Numbered from the stretch's first letter, positions 26,192 to 35,083 are shown. The stretch is DNA of 49,708 bases from Chloroflexota bacterium (GCA_023459215.1 JAEWVF010000002.1:1-49708); one strand, 5' to 3'. A program made the numbers and translations. The notes: generated by a model not told the origin, from the sequence alone.

Positions 26192-28018
26192 TTACTCGTC
26201 CTCGTCCTTTTCAGTTTCCATGGGAGCACCGCCCAGCCTGGGTTCGGGTTTGTCCAGGTATTGGCGCAGGAAAGATTCTTCATCGGGGTGCTGCAAAACT
26301 TCTTCAAACTCTCCGGCGGAAACCGGTTTTTCGGTTTCGAATTGCAGCGGTTTCATTACGCCAAACAGGGCAAAGAAACGGGCAACACCGCTCAGCAGTT
26401 GATAGCGATATTCCTGCATGCGCAGCGATTGCCATTCGACAATGTTGCCCATTGGCCCGTGGACGCGTGATTTTTCGCGGATGATGCGATGGATATCTTC
26501 CGGTTCGCGGTAGCCGGCGGGTGAGATAAGCAGGATGTTGGCCAGGATAATTAGAACGGAGAAGGAAATCAGCACCAACCAACCGCCTTCATTCCACTTG
26601 CCAACAATCTGGCCGATGAAGGTGAAGGTGGCCAGGCCCATGGCAAACGTAGTTCCAATCAGGCCCCAAGTGCGGGCGCGCCCGCTCAGGTGCTGTTGAA
26701 CATGATGCCTGAGCGCCCATGCCATGGCTGCGATGGGCATGAAAACACCGATGCCATAGTAGGGCACAGCCGTGCTGGTTTTGCCCTGAACCAGGAATTG
26801 GATGAGAATCGCCAGGATCGCTGCGGCAGTGACCGGGCGGGTGAATGTCCCCTTGGGGTTGCGGTAAACAACGATTTCAGGGATTTCCCCAATAGCCACA
26901 TTGCGCCAGGTGATGGCCTGCAAATCCTGGAAAGCGGTCATCGATGCGGCGGTGAGCAGGGCGACTGCCAATAACTGATAGGCCCAGAACAGGATCAATC
27001 CGCCAATCCCTGGGATTTGGGTAAACCCGATATAGGCCAGGTTGCCAACCAGGCTGCGGCCAAGCACCCCATCGTAAGCGTTGAACTGGATGGCAAAATA
27101 GGTCAACATCAGGGTGGTCAGGAAGCCGTAGAACAGGAAAGATGTCTGCACGACGCGCCCAATCCCCGACTTGCCGCTGTAGAAGTGCCACAGGCTTTCG
27201 AGTTTTGGCAGGCGTTTGCGGCCCCATTTGACGAAGGCCGGGTCTTCCTGGATAACGAACTGGATGCCGTTGGACATAGCCTCCAACCCGCTCAGGGCCA
27301 CCAACCCCTTCATCGCGGCCGCGAGCAGAAGGAAGAGGGCGTGTCCGATGGAGCCCGGTTCGCCGGTATGTTCCTGCGGCAGCGGGGCAACGTTATTGGC
27401 CTGGGCGTAGAGCAGGCCGGCAACCATCACCAGGGTCAACATCACGAAGATTCCGAGAGCGGTAAAAACCACCTGGGCGGATTCTCCGCGCCCGCGGATG
27501 GTGATATACCAGGTGATTCCCACCAGTGAAGCGCCAATCAGGAAGTGCCAGTACCAGGCGATCCCGCCGGCGTTCCAGAGCGAAAGTAATTGATCTACAC
27601 CCGAGAGGGTGGATACGACAATCGTGAAAATATAATCCTGGAGCAAGACAACTGCCACGACCAGGCTGAGTGAAGGTCCCAGGTAGCGCATGGCCGCGGT
27701 GAAGGAACCGCCGCCTTCGTTGAAAACACCCAGCGAATACATGTAGAGTCCGCCGAAAACTAGGTTGGCAAACCCGATGAACAGAACGGCGATATAACCA
27801 TACTCTTCCATGCCGTATGGATGCAGGGCGTGCAGCATTTCGCCGGTTGCGTAGAAATAGGATGTGAAATAATCCACACCGAATAGGGCCAGGGCTGCCA
27901 GCAGGCCTACTTGACCGGCGCCATGCACGTGGGCGTCATCTTCTTTTTCGCACGGCGCGGCGCGATAGGCCAGGGTGACAACAACAATCAATAAACCGAG
28001 GGAAAATAAAATAGACAT
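26192..28018 (-). CDS. APC-superfamily permease, KimA-like
   Basis: The 608-residue transporter has about 12-13 membrane helices and a soluble C-terminal region of about 100 residues. Segments resemble the KimA high-affinity potassium importer: FGVDYFTSYFYATGEML, GGGSFTAAMRYLGPS followed by QDYIFTIVVSTLSGVDQL, and ALSGLEAMSNGIQF. An additional N-terminal helix precedes the core. Its length equals that of KimA. The gene lies downstream of a KdpD/KdpE-like pair, which supports a potassium role, but amino acid transport cannot be excluded. It starts 17 bp after the 368-residue unknown gene and is probably cotranscribed with it. Confidence 0.8.
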   Translation of the reverse strand: MSILFSLGLLIVVVTLAYRAAPCEKEDDAHVHGAGQVGLLAALALFGVDYFTSYFYATGEMLHALHPYGMEEYGYIAVLFIGFANLVFGGLYMYSLGVFNEGGGSFTAAMRYLGPSLSLVVAVVLLQDYIFTIVVSTLSGVDQLLSLWNAGGIAWYWHFLIGASLVGITWYITIRGRGESAQVVFTALGIFVMLTLVMVAGLLYAQANNVAPLPQEHTGEPGSIGHALFLLLAAAMKGLVALSGLEAMSNGIQFVIQEDPAFVKWGRKRLPKLESLWHFYSGKSGIGRVVQTSFLFYGFLTTLMLTYFAIQFNAYDGVLGRSLVGNLAYIGFTQIPGIGGLILFWAYQLLAVALLTAASMTAFQDLQAITWRNVAIGEIPEIVVYRNPKGTFTRPVTAAAILAILIQFLVQGKTSTAVPYYGIGVFMPIAAMAWALRHHVQQHLSGRARTWGLIGTTFAMGLATFTFIGQIVGKWNEGGWLVLISFSVLIILANILLISPAGYREPEDIHRIIREKSRVHGPMGNIVEWQSLRMQEYRYQLLSGVARFFALFGVMKPLQFETEKPVSAGEFEEVLQHPDEESFLRQYLDKPEPRLGGAPMETEKDEDE

Positions 28019-28035
28019 GGGGATTCTCTTTAAAG

Positions 28036-29142
28036 TTAGCTTTGAGCGATTTTGAACGCGATGGCAAGCAGGTTGAGTTGTTCGAGTAAATGTTTCCGGG
28101 TGGAAAGGCTGAGCCGGGTGTCCTGGGCGACTTTGGCTTGTTCGTCATTGGCTGCGCGCACCACCAGGGCAGGGACAAACATGATTCGCCCAGCCGGAAT
28201 CACCTGGATGTGACAGTTTTCCATGCTCAAGGTTTGGTCGTTGAAGAAGGGCAAATCGAGCGATAATCCGCGATTGAGGCTGTCGCGCGCAACCCGTTCT
28301 TTGATCTTGCGGATGATTTCGCGGGTGCGGTATTTTGCCAGGGCGCGTCCCTGGTTGATCAGTTGGCCCAAAATACCGTAACGCTTGCGTTGGTATTCTT
28401 CATCGGCAACCATGTAGGCCGCCAGGGCAACAGCGCGGTGCAGGATGGTTGCATATTGTTGCATCGAGTGCAGGTGGCTTTCGGCTTCATCGATGGAGCC
28501 GACCAGTAAATCGTTGTTTTCGCCAAAGGCAACCCATTGCGGCAGGTAGAAGCGCCGCGCGGCGGGGACAAATGGCACTTGCAAATCGCCGCGTTGGCCA
28601 TCCTTCGCGCCTTCCTCTGCGATAGCATCACTGTCTTGGGTGATTGCCGATTCAAGACTCTCATCTGGGGCGGGGATGGTCGCGATTGCCTCGTCCCCGT
28701 CTGGAACGTAGGTAACGGTGCGCCCGTCTGGCAGCATGCTGGAAATCATGTAAGTTGCAGTGGCATAGCGTAACAGGCCGGCGCTCACGGCGATGGCCTG
28801 GTCTGGCGATTGCTCCAGTTCGTTCAGGCGGTGGGCGATTTCATCGCGCAGGTTGCGCCGGGTTAAGCGTCCAACCAGGTTGCCAATGATTTGCTCCCGT
28901 CCTTCTTTGGGCAGGCTGATGGATGCAGTTTCGTTGATCCGCTTGATTTGGGTGACGATTCGGTCTGGCAGGGAAAAGCGCACGGTCAACGGGTTGTTGA
29001 GCAGCCCTTCGGCGATTTGCCTGCCCTGGATTTCGAGGAAGCGCTGGACGATGACTGGCTGGTTTTCGAAAAGCGCTTTTTGGGTCTCGTATTCCTGTTC
29101 CACGTTCGAGACCTGGCTGGCGGGGAAATGTGGTTCGATCAT
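28036..29142 (-). CDS. Protein of unknown function, 368 residues, upstream of the KimA-like gene
   Basis: I do not recognise this protein. It lacks signal peptide and membrane helices and is probably cytoplasmic. The first half is helical (QKALFENQPVIVQRFLEIQG), the middle has an acidic, low-complexity stretch (about 155-190), and the second half is helical again with FVPAARRFYLPQWVAFGENN and many Arg residues. AAGGAA precedes the ATG. The 17-bp gap to the permease gene suggests a functional partner, for example a regulatory subunit; this is inference only. Confidence 0.75.
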   Translation of the reverse strand: MIEPHFPASQVSNVEQEYETQKALFENQPVIVQRFLEIQGRQIAEGLLNNPLTVRFSLPDRIVTQIKRINETASISLPKEGREQIIGNLVGRLTRRNLRDEIAHRLNELEQSPDQAIAVSAGLLRYATATYMISSMLPDGRTVTYVPDGDEAIATIPAPDESLESAITQDSDAIAEEGAKDGQRGDLQVPFVPAARRFYLPQWVAFGENNDLLVGSIDEAESHLHSMQQYATILHRAVALAAYMVADEEYQRKRYGILGQLINQGRALAKYRTREIIRKIKERVARDSLNRGLSLDLPFFNDQTLSMENCHIQVIPAGRIMFVPALVVRAANDEQAKVAQDTRLSLSTRKHLLEQLNLLAIAFKIAQS

Positions 29143-29205
29143 TGATATTCCTTGGGTGTTGAAAATAATTTATTCACAGGTTCTTGCGGTTTGAAAATGA
29201 CTTTC

Positions 29206-29388
29206 CTACTTGTTTATCGAGAAAACCTCGCCAAGCAGGAAAGTTTGCAGCCAGACCAGCGTGATGAGAATCAGCCAGGGTTGCAGGCTTTTGCGCACAG
29301 GCAGGAAGGTGCTGACGATGACCCCGGCAATTGGCAGTCCGCGCAGGAGATATTGAGCGATCCGCTTGAGTTTCTCTCTTGAGCACAT
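29206..29388 (-). CDS. Small membrane protein, 60 residues
   Basis: The protein has a basic N-terminus and two hydrophobic segments (about 17-29 and 36-54). No family is recognised. AAGGAA lies 7 bp before the ATG. It is placed between kdpE and the 368-residue unknown in the same direction. The upstream region holds a TTGACA at 29482-29487, a 17-bp palindrome and a hairpin. Confidence 0.6.
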   Translation of the reverse strand: MCSREKLKRIAQYLLRGLPIAGVIVSTFLPVRKSLQPWLILITLVWLQTFLLGEVFSINK

Positions 29389-29424
29389 ACGTTCTTCCTT
29401 GAGCGTTCCTGCTTTGAAATTAGA

Positions 29425-29450
29425 GCGCCCGCCATTCTACTGGCGGGCGC
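29425..29450 (-). terminator. Hairpin between kdpE and the 60-residue membrane protein gene
   Basis: A perfect 9-bp GC-rich stem with 8-nt loop, followed on the minus strand by TCTAATTTC. It can end the kdpDE transcript, but it also lies within the leader of the next gene if that gene starts from the TTGACA at 29487. Confidence 0.6.
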
Positions 29451-29460
29451 ATCAATATTT

Positions 29461-29487
29461 TCACAAGAATATTGTGATGGATGTCAA
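29461..29487 (-). promoter_or_regulatory. TTGACA -35 candidate with adjacent palindrome
   Basis: TTGACA reads on the minus strand at 29487-29482. Immediately downstream is TCACAA-N5-TTGTGA (29461-29477), overlapped by CAATATT-N8-AATATTG (29453-29474). No consensus -10 is visible, so control by a bound protein is possible. Confidence 0.4.
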
Positions 29488-29516
29488 GAAAGTATCAAGA
29501 AGCGGCTTAGACTGGT

Positions 29517-30200
29517 CTAGATGATTTTCAGACGGTAACCTACGCCGGGTTCGGTCACAATGTAAGCTGGCCTGGCTGGGTCTGTTTCGATTTTCCTGCG
29601 CAGGTTGCTGATATTGACCTGCAAAATGTGGGTTTCGCTTTCATAGCCTGTTCCCCAAACGGCGCGCAAAAGCTGATGGTGAGTCAGCACTTTTCCGGCG
29701 TGTTTGGCCAGGGTGCGCAGCAGGTCATATTCATTCGGGGTCAGGGTTACTACTTGACCATCGAGTGTTACAGTGCGATGAGTCAGGTCCAGCGTCAGGC
29801 CGCCGGTACGGAAAATAGGTTCATTAGGCTCCTGGTTGTTGCGCCGCAGGGCGACCCGCAGGCGGGCCATCAGTTCCCCGGCGCCAAAAGGTTTGGTCAG
29901 GTAATCGTCCGCGCCGGCATCCAGGGCTGCGATTTTCTCATTTTCTTGTTCACGCACCGAAATGATGATGATTGGGGTGGTCGCCCATTCGCGCAGGCGG
30001 CGGGTCACTTCGACCCCGTCGATGTCTGGCAGGCCGAGGTCGAGGATGATTATGTCCGGGTGTTCGCTGGCCGCCATGTGGATGGCTTCCTCGCCGTTGG
30101 AGGCCTCGATTACGGTGTATTGCTCACCAAGCAGGGTGCTCAAAAACCGCCGAATGGGGCGTTCATCATCGACAATCAAAATGCGCGGAAGGTTGTTCAT
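29517..30200 (-). CDS. kdpE: KdpE-like OmpR-family response regulator
   Basis: The 227-residue regulator has a receiver with D54 (IILDLGLPDIDG) and Lys in LTKPFGAGEL, and a winged helix with LTPNEYDLLRTLAKHAGKVLTHHQLL and the KdpE-like GYESETHILQVNISNLRRKIE. The sequence is closest in style to KdpE, the potassium-responsive regulator. The longer open frame to 30389 overlaps the kinase gene; the ATG at 30200 is separated from the kinase stop by a single base. No kdpFABC genes are present, so the target may be the KimA-like permease downstream. Confidence 0.88.
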   Translation of the reverse strand: MNNLPRILIVDDERPIRRFLSTLLGEQYTVIEASNGEEAIHMAASEHPDIIILDLGLPDIDGVEVTRRLREWATTPIIIISVREQENEKIAALDAGADDYLTKPFGAGELMARLRVALRRNNQEPNEPIFRTGGLTLDLTHRTVTLDGQVVTLTPNEYDLLRTLAKHAGKVLTHHQLLRAVWGTGYESETHILQVNISNLRRKIETDPARPAYIVTEPGVGYRLKII

Positions 30201-30201
30201 C

Positions 30202-31695
30202 TCAGGCAAGCTCTTTGGGCAGTGCGATGGTGATGATTGTACCGGATATGGGTCGTTTGGAGGCCCAAATCCGCCCGCCATGCGCTTCGACAATTCCCTT
30301 GCAGATGGCCAGTCCCAGGCCTGTGCCGGAAACCTGCTTTTTGGGACGAGAAACGCGGTGGAACTTGTCGAAAACCTTTTCCAGATCATCCTGTGGAATG
30401 CCCAGGCCGCGATCCATCACGCTGATGTGGATTTCATCTTCCGCCATGGATGCCTTGATTTCCAGGTCGCTGTTTTCAGGTGAATACTTAATCGCATTAT
30501 CGATCAGGTTGTTCAGGACATGCACGATCAGGACGAAGTCCATCTTGACCAGCGGGAAACTGTCCGGCACCTCCACCCGGATTTTGCGCCTCTTGAGTCT
30601 CTCTTCCATTTGACCGATTGCCGCGCCAATCAAATCCTGCATATCGCAGGGATCGTGGCGTACTTTGAGTGCGCCCGATTCAAGTCGGGTCATTTCGAGC
30701 AGGTTGCCCACCAGCCGATTAAGCCGATCGGCCTCTTCGCGGGCTGTTTCGACCAGGCTCTGCCGGGCTTTCTCATTCAACGAACTGTTTTGCTGCTCGA
30801 GGCTGGTTAATGCTCCGGTGATCGAGACCAGCGGCGTGCGCAAATCGTGGGAAATGGAATTGAGCAGGGCGTTTTGCAGTTTTTCGGTGGCTTGGAGCAA
30901 CTTAATCTGTCGGGATTGTTCAGCCAGGTAGGCGCGTTCTATGGCCTGGGCGCTCTGGCTGGCCATGGCTTCCAGCAGCAGGCGCTCGTTGGCAGTCAGC
31001 GGCTTGCCCGGCTGCGGACTCCGCACGCTCAGCACACCAACGTTGCGTTGCGAGGTTTTGAGCGGCGCGAAGTAACAGCCGGGTTCCCGAACTGAAGGTT
31101 CGCCCAGCACAAAAACTTCCAGGGCCAGGTCTTGTTCCGAGCGAGGCAGGACGGTTTCAGGGTTGGCCGGATGGGCGATCAGTTCGTTGCCCTCAAGCAG
31201 GTAAACCACCGCTTCGCCGGCCACATCCGAGTTGATGTGTGTTTGGATCGACTTGATGATGCTGTCGATATCGTCCGCTGAGGCCAGGTCGCGGCTCAGG
31301 GCGTAGAGAGCCGCCGTTTCCGCTTCGCGGCGGCGCGCAGCCTCGGCCTGTTCGCTGACCCGCACGGTTAACTCGCTGATGACCAGCCCGACCAGCAGTA
31401 ACCCGGCAAAGGTGATGATGTATTCCGTATCCGAAACTTCCAGGGTGAAATAGGGCGGAATGAAGAAATAATCGAAGGCCAGCACACCCAGGAAGGAGAC
31501 CAGAATGGCCGGGCCGCGTCCAAGGTTGAGCGCGGCGATGATGGTTGCCAGCAGGAAAATCATCACCAGGTTGGCGGGCGAGATGGTGAGTTCGACCAGG
31601 TAGGCCAACCCGCTGGCGACAATCAGCAGCGCGATGCCTCCCAGGTAGCGCCAGGCAGTTGCTGCGCGCAAGAAAGACCCCAATCGGTTTTGCAT
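30202..31695 (-). CDS. KdpD-like histidine kinase lacking the N-terminal KdpD/Usp region
   Basis: The 497-residue kinase has the DUF4118 four-helix membrane module of KdpD (about 15-110), a GAF domain (about 140-260), HisKA with H283 in SISHDLRTPLVS and an HATPase (DNAIKYS, GTGLGLAICKGI). Full KdpD proteins have an additional N-terminal potassium-sensing and universal-stress region of about 370 residues that is absent here. The short form would sense through its membrane and GAF parts. No clear SD is seen. It is divergent from another kinase gene at 31771. Confidence 0.9.
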   Translation of the reverse strand: MQNRLGSFLRAATAWRYLGGIALLIVASGLAYLVELTISPANLVMIFLLATIIAALNLGRGPAILVSFLGVLAFDYFFIPPYFTLEVSDTEYIITFAGLLLVGLVISELTVRVSEQAEAARRREAETAALYALSRDLASADDIDSIIKSIQTHINSDVAGEAVVYLLEGNELIAHPANPETVLPRSEQDLALEVFVLGEPSVREPGCYFAPLKTSQRNVGVLSVRSPQPGKPLTANERLLLEAMASQSAQAIERAYLAEQSRQIKLLQATEKLQNALLNSISHDLRTPLVSITGALTSLEQQNSSLNEKARQSLVETAREEADRLNRLVGNLLEMTRLESGALKVRHDPCDMQDLIGAAIGQMEERLKRRKIRVEVPDSFPLVKMDFVLIVHVLNNLIDNAIKYSPENSDLEIKASMAEDEIHISVMDRGLGIPQDDLEKVFDKFHRVSRPKKQVSGTGLGLAICKGIVEAHGGRIWASKRPISGTIITIALPKELA

Positions 31696-31743
31696 AGGTT
31701 GATTTTATCGCAGGCGGCGTTTTATGGCTGGCTGTTTCCCGCT

Positions 31744-31749
31744 TATAAT
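31744..31749 (+). promoter_or_regulatory. -10 element for the GAF-type kinase gene
   Basis: TATAAT 22 bp ahead of the TTG at 31771, in the divergent region with the KdpD-like gene. It lies inside the longest reading frame and so argues for the downstream start. Confidence 0.5.
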
Positions 31750-31770
31750 ACCTTTTCGGAGAAATCGACG

Positions 31771-33351
31771 TTGGAAAATGTCTTCCCTGTCCCTGGCGGG
31801 TTCGCGCCCGGACAAAGCCATACCCAAAAATTGCAAAACGCCCTGGGGCGAGGCGCTGCGGACTTGTGCGCTTTAACCTCGGCGGACGGCTGTTTTGTTT
31901 ATATTTTTACCGGCGATCGCCTGTTTGCGCCTCTGGCCGCTGGGGGGATGTTGAGCGAACCTGAACAGGCCTGGTTCTACTCAACCGGTGTTCCCGCGCA
32001 CGATGCCCTGATTCGCCATCTTCTGGCGCACCCCGAAACCTTGTCTCATGCTTTTTCCGCCGCTGACCCGCACTGGCAGGCGTCGGCGTTTGGCGCAATA
32101 ACGGCCCGGTCGGCGCTGGCGACCCTGGTGATGAACGAAACTGAACTGGTCGGCCTTGTTTTTCTGTTCCGCCGCGCTGACCCGGCTGCCTTTTCCGCCG
32201 CTGCCATCCACCAGGCGGAATGGTTTGCCAATTCGCTGGCTTTGTTGTTGGAAAACTCGCGCCTGTATCGTCACAGCCTGGGGCTGTTGGCCGAAAACGA
32301 AGCCTTGCACCAGGTGACGCTGGCGACTTTGCAAAAACTGGAACTGGATGAAGTCCTGAAGATTGTTTGCGACGAGGCGGTCAAGATGACCAGCGCGAAC
32401 GGCGGCTCGATTGCCCTGCTCGAAACCAACAGTTGGATGCGTATCATGTACTGCTCGGGAGAATCGCCTGACCGCCCAGGGCGGATACGCGCCAGCCGCT
32501 CCCACCTTGGTCGGGCCATCCACCAGCGCGCCAACCCGCTGCTCATCCACCGCCCGGAAGGCCACCCGGACGGATTTTCCCGTCTGGCGGTTCCCCTGCA
32601 AGCCAGGCGTAACACGATTGGACTGTTAACTCTTTTCCGCCGGGCTGATTTTGACGCCGATAATGTGCGCCTGATGGAAACGTTTGCCAGCCAGGCGGCG
32701 ATTGCCGTTGACCATGCCCAACTGACACGCATGGTGCAGGAAATGGCCATCCTGGAAGAACGCCACCGTTTGTCGCGCGAGCTGCACGATTCGGTCAACC
32801 AGTTGTTGTACGGGATTTCGCTCTACACCGAGGCTGCCCTGCGTCAGATGGATCAGGGCAATCTGGAAGCTGCCCGGCGTTATCTCAAAAATATCGAAGA
32901 ATCGGATCAGGCCGCGCTGAAAGAGATGCGCATGTTGATTTTTGGCTTGCGCCCCTCTGGCTTGGCCCAGATGGGCTTGCAGGCTTCACTGGCTCAGCGC
33001 CTGAAATCAGTCGAAGAAAAATTGGGCTTGCAGCCGAGCTTCAAGTGGCGGGTGCTTTCGCCGCTCGAAACGGAAGTGGAGGAAGTTCTGTATGGGATTG
33101 CCCAGGAAGCGCTCAACAATGTGATTCGGCACGCCAATGCCCGCGCCGTCAGTGTGCGGATTGCCGAAAGCGACCAGTTGATCACCATGACCATCAAAGA
33201 CGATGGCGATGGCTTTGACCCGAACAGCACCACTTCGGGCGGAATGGGATTGAAAACCATGCGTGAGCGGGCTGCTGTCCTGAATGCCCGTTTGCGCATC
33301 GAGAGCCAGCCCGGACAGGGCACACAGGTTAAGGTGGAGGTAGCGAGATGA
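31771..33351 (+). CDS. GAF-domain sensor histidine kinase, NarL/LiaS type (HisKA_3)
   Basis: The 526-residue kinase seems wholly cytoplasmic. It has two GAF-like domains (about 15-175 and 190-325), then a HisKA_3 dimerisation domain with H339 in SRELHDSVNQLLYG, and an HATPase (AQEALNNVIRHANA, MGLKTMRERA). The frame is open to an ATG at 31690, but that overlaps the divergent kinase start and a -10 box; the TTG at 31771 has GGAGAA 9 bp upstream. It is ATGA-coupled to the response regulator gene that follows. Ligand of the GAF domains unknown. Confidence 0.88.
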   Translation: MENVFPVPGGFAPGQSHTQKLQNALGRGAADLCALTSADGCFVYIFTGDRLFAPLAAGGMLSEPEQAWFYSTGVPAHDALIRHLLAHPETLSHAFSAADPHWQASAFGAITARSALATLVMNETELVGLVFLFRRADPAAFSAAAIHQAEWFANSLALLLENSRLYRHSLGLLAENEALHQVTLATLQKLELDEVLKIVCDEAVKMTSANGGSIALLETNSWMRIMYCSGESPDRPGRIRASRSHLGRAIHQRANPLLIHRPEGHPDGFSRLAVPLQARRNTIGLLTLFRRADFDADNVRLMETFASQAAIAVDHAQLTRMVQEMAILEERHRLSRELHDSVNQLLYGISLYTEAALRQMDQGNLEAARRYLKNIEESDQAALKEMRMLIFGLRPSGLAQMGLQASLAQRLKSVEEKLGLQPSFKWRVLSPLETEVEEVLYGIAQEALNNVIRHANARAVSVRIAESDQLITMTIKDDGDGFDPNSTTSGGMGLKTMRERAAVLNARLRIESQPGQGTQVKVEVAR

Positions 33352-33998
33352 ATGAAACCATCCGAATTTTGGTTGCGGACGACCATGTAGTCGTCCGCAA
33401 GGGGTTGATCGCCGTGTTGGAGACCGAACCCGGCTTTGAGATTGTCGGCGAGGCCGGCAACGGGGCCGAGGCCAACCAACTTGCCTGCCAGCTTTTGCCG
33501 GATGTGGTACTGATGGACATTATCATGCCGGTCATGGACGGGATCGAAGCCACCCGCCAGATTAAGCGCACCTGCCCGATCGTCAATATCCTGATTCTGA
33601 CCAGTGTCAGCAGCAACGATAAGGTGCTGCCGGCGCTCAACGCCGGAGCGATTGGCTACCTGTTGAAGGACTCGACCCCCGACGATTTGATCCGCGCCAT
33701 TCGCCGGGTGGCTGCCGGCGAAGGATCGCTTGATCCGAGTGTCACCCGTCTGGTTTTGGCGCAGATGCATGCCCCAACGGCTTCTGCCTCCGCCGAAAAT
33801 GAGCTGACCGAGCGCGAGTTGGATGTTTTGAAGCTGATGGCGCGCGGTTTTAGCAACGCCGAGATTGCGCGCGAGATGGTGGTCAGCAATGCCACCGTTC
33901 ACACCCATGTCAGCCGGGTTTTGACCAAGCTCAACCTTGCCAGCCGCACCCAGGCCGCCCTGTATGCCATCAAGCGCGGGTTGGTGCCGCTCGACTGA
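33348..33998 (+). CDS. NarL/FixJ-family response regulator
   Basis: The 216-residue regulator has a receiver (VADDHVVVRKGL, D57 in VVLMDIIMPVMDG, Lys in YLLKDSTPDDL) and a LuxR-type helix-turn-helix (LTERELDVLKLMARGFSNAEIA, VHTHVSRVLTKLNL). ATGA overlap with the kinase gene and GGAGG before the ATG mark a coupled operon. Targets are unknown; the next genes downstream are the CBS protein and the hydrogenase operon. Confidence 0.95.
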   Translation: MNETIRILVADDHVVVRKGLIAVLETEPGFEIVGEAGNGAEANQLACQLLPDVVLMDIIMPVMDGIEATRQIKRTCPIVNILILTSVSSNDKVLPALNAGAIGYLLKDSTPDDLIRAIRRVAAGEGSLDPSVTRLVLAQMHAPTASASAENELTERELDVLKLMARGFSNAEIAREMVVSNATVHTHVSRVLTKLNLASRTQAALYAIKRGLVPLD

Positions 33999-34018
33999 GC
34001 ATTGATTTAACCTGAGCC

Positions 34019-34042
34019 AAAGCCGCCGAGGGCGGCTTTTTT
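34019..34042 (+). terminator. Terminator of the NarL-type two-component operon
   Basis: A 9-bp stem (34019-34027 with 34031-34039), 3-nt loop and T6. It starts 21 bp after the stop. Confidence 0.9.
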
Positions 34043-34061
34043 GATTCCGGCCAGGCCGAAA

Positions 34062-34079
34062 TCATTATTTTTATTGACA
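34062..34079 (+). promoter_or_regulatory. Shared 16-bp element and TTGACA upstream of the CBS gene
   Basis: TCATTATTTTTATTGA (34062-34077) is repeated exactly at 35110-35125, upstream of the importer-hydrogenase operon. Here it overlaps a perfect -35 TTGACA (34074-34079). A TATACT at 34123-34128 is too far for a simple pair. Confidence 0.5.
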
Positions 34080-34170
34080 GCTTTCACACCCTTTGGTCGA
34101 TCCAAATTTTGAGCCTGGGCAATATACTCACATCATCCTATCGTATCCGTATATTTCCAGGAGAAACATT

Positions 34171-35010
34171 ATGAAAAACGGCATTACCAGCCATTGGATG
34201 AGTACCCCGGTCAAGACCGTTACGCCGAAAACCTACATCATGGAAGCCCGGCAAATTATGAACACAGAAAAAATCCGCGCCTTGCCGGTTGTGCAGGAGG
34301 AGAAGGTGGTTGGCATCATCACCTGGCGCGGCCTGCTGCGCGCCGATATTCCGGTGATTGATGGCGTGCGCTGGACAAAGGAAATTGTCCTGAAGGAAAA
34401 GCGCATTGAGGACATAATGACCGTCAACCCGATTGGCGTCCTGCCCAATTCACCCCTGCCGAAGTCGGCGCGCGTCATGCTCGAGAACAAGATTCCCGTT
34501 TTGCCTGTGTTCGACGAAAAACGCGGCGCGCAGGGCATCCTGACCACCTCCGATGTTTTTCGTTTCATCATGAATGAATTGCCCGATCTGAAAACGATTT
34601 TGCGTGTAGAAGATTACATGACCAGCGACTTGGTCGTGGTTGATCCAGATACCAGCCTGCTGGAGGCGCAGCGCCTGATGGGCATCAAACGCATCCGCAG
34701 CCTGCCGGTCGTCGAGGATGGGAAGCTGGTCGGGTTGGTCACGCGCACCGACATGGTCAAAGTCGAACCGTCCCGCTTCGCTTCGCCGCATAACCAGGAA
34801 CAGTCTCTGGCGATCCTGCTCCAGCCGATTGAGAAAATAATGACCCGCCGCCTGGTAACAACCACCCCGAAAGCGAATTTGGTTTTGGCTGCCAGCTCGA
34901 TGCTGGAAAACAAAATCCACTGCCTGCCTGTGCTGGATGGCGAAGGCCACTTGAGCGGAATCATCACCGATAGCGATTTGTTCCGCATGGTGGTCAAAAA
35001 ATTCCTATAA
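34171..35010 (+). CDS. Protein with four CBS domains
   Basis: The 279-residue protein consists almost wholly of four CBS motifs in two Bateman modules. Repeat starts are seen as HWMSTPVKTV (about 8), IEDIMTVNPIGV (about 77), VEDYMTSDLVVV (about 147) and IEKIMTRRLVTT (about 222), with matching LPVV/LPVF strands and IIT or LVTRTD ends. CBS pairs bind adenine nucleotides and often sense energy charge. No catalytic or DNA-binding domain is fused, so it must act on a partner. The frame is open from 34093; AGGAGAA before the ATG at 34171 sets the start. It precedes the hydrogenase operon and shares an upstream element with it. Confidence 0.92.
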   Translation: MKNGITSHWMSTPVKTVTPKTYIMEARQIMNTEKIRALPVVQEEKVVGIITWRGLLRADIPVIDGVRWTKEIVLKEKRIEDIMTVNPIGVLPNSPLPKSARVMLENKIPVLPVFDEKRGAQGILTTSDVFRFIMNELPDLKTILRVEDYMTSDLVVVDPDTSLLEAQRLMGIKRIRSLPVVEDGKLVGLVTRTDMVKVEPSRFASPHNQEQSLAILLQPIEKIMTRRLVTTTPKANLVLAASSMLENKIHCLPVLDGEGHLSGIITDSDLFRMVVKKFL

Positions 35011-35045
35011 TGACACGCCCCTGAGTGTTTCCTCGCCCTTGCTTC

Positions 35046-35083
35046 ACGGCCACCTGCATCCGCTTGGTTCAGGTGGCCGTTTT
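35046..35083 (+). terminator. Terminator of the CBS gene
   Basis: An 11-bp perfect stem (35046-35056 with 35070-35080), 13-nt loop and TTTT. It separates the CBS gene from the importer-hydrogenase operon. Confidence 0.8.

Noticed and set aside
29143..29205. c-di-AMP riboswitch ahead of the permease operon, as seen for some KimA genes
   Set aside because: The spacer is only about 60 bp and AT-rich, too short for a ydaO-type riboswitch; nothing similar lies before 29388 either.
34074..34128. TTGACA with TATACT as a single promoter of the CBS gene
   Set aside because: The two hexamers are about 43 bp apart, far beyond a usable spacer.
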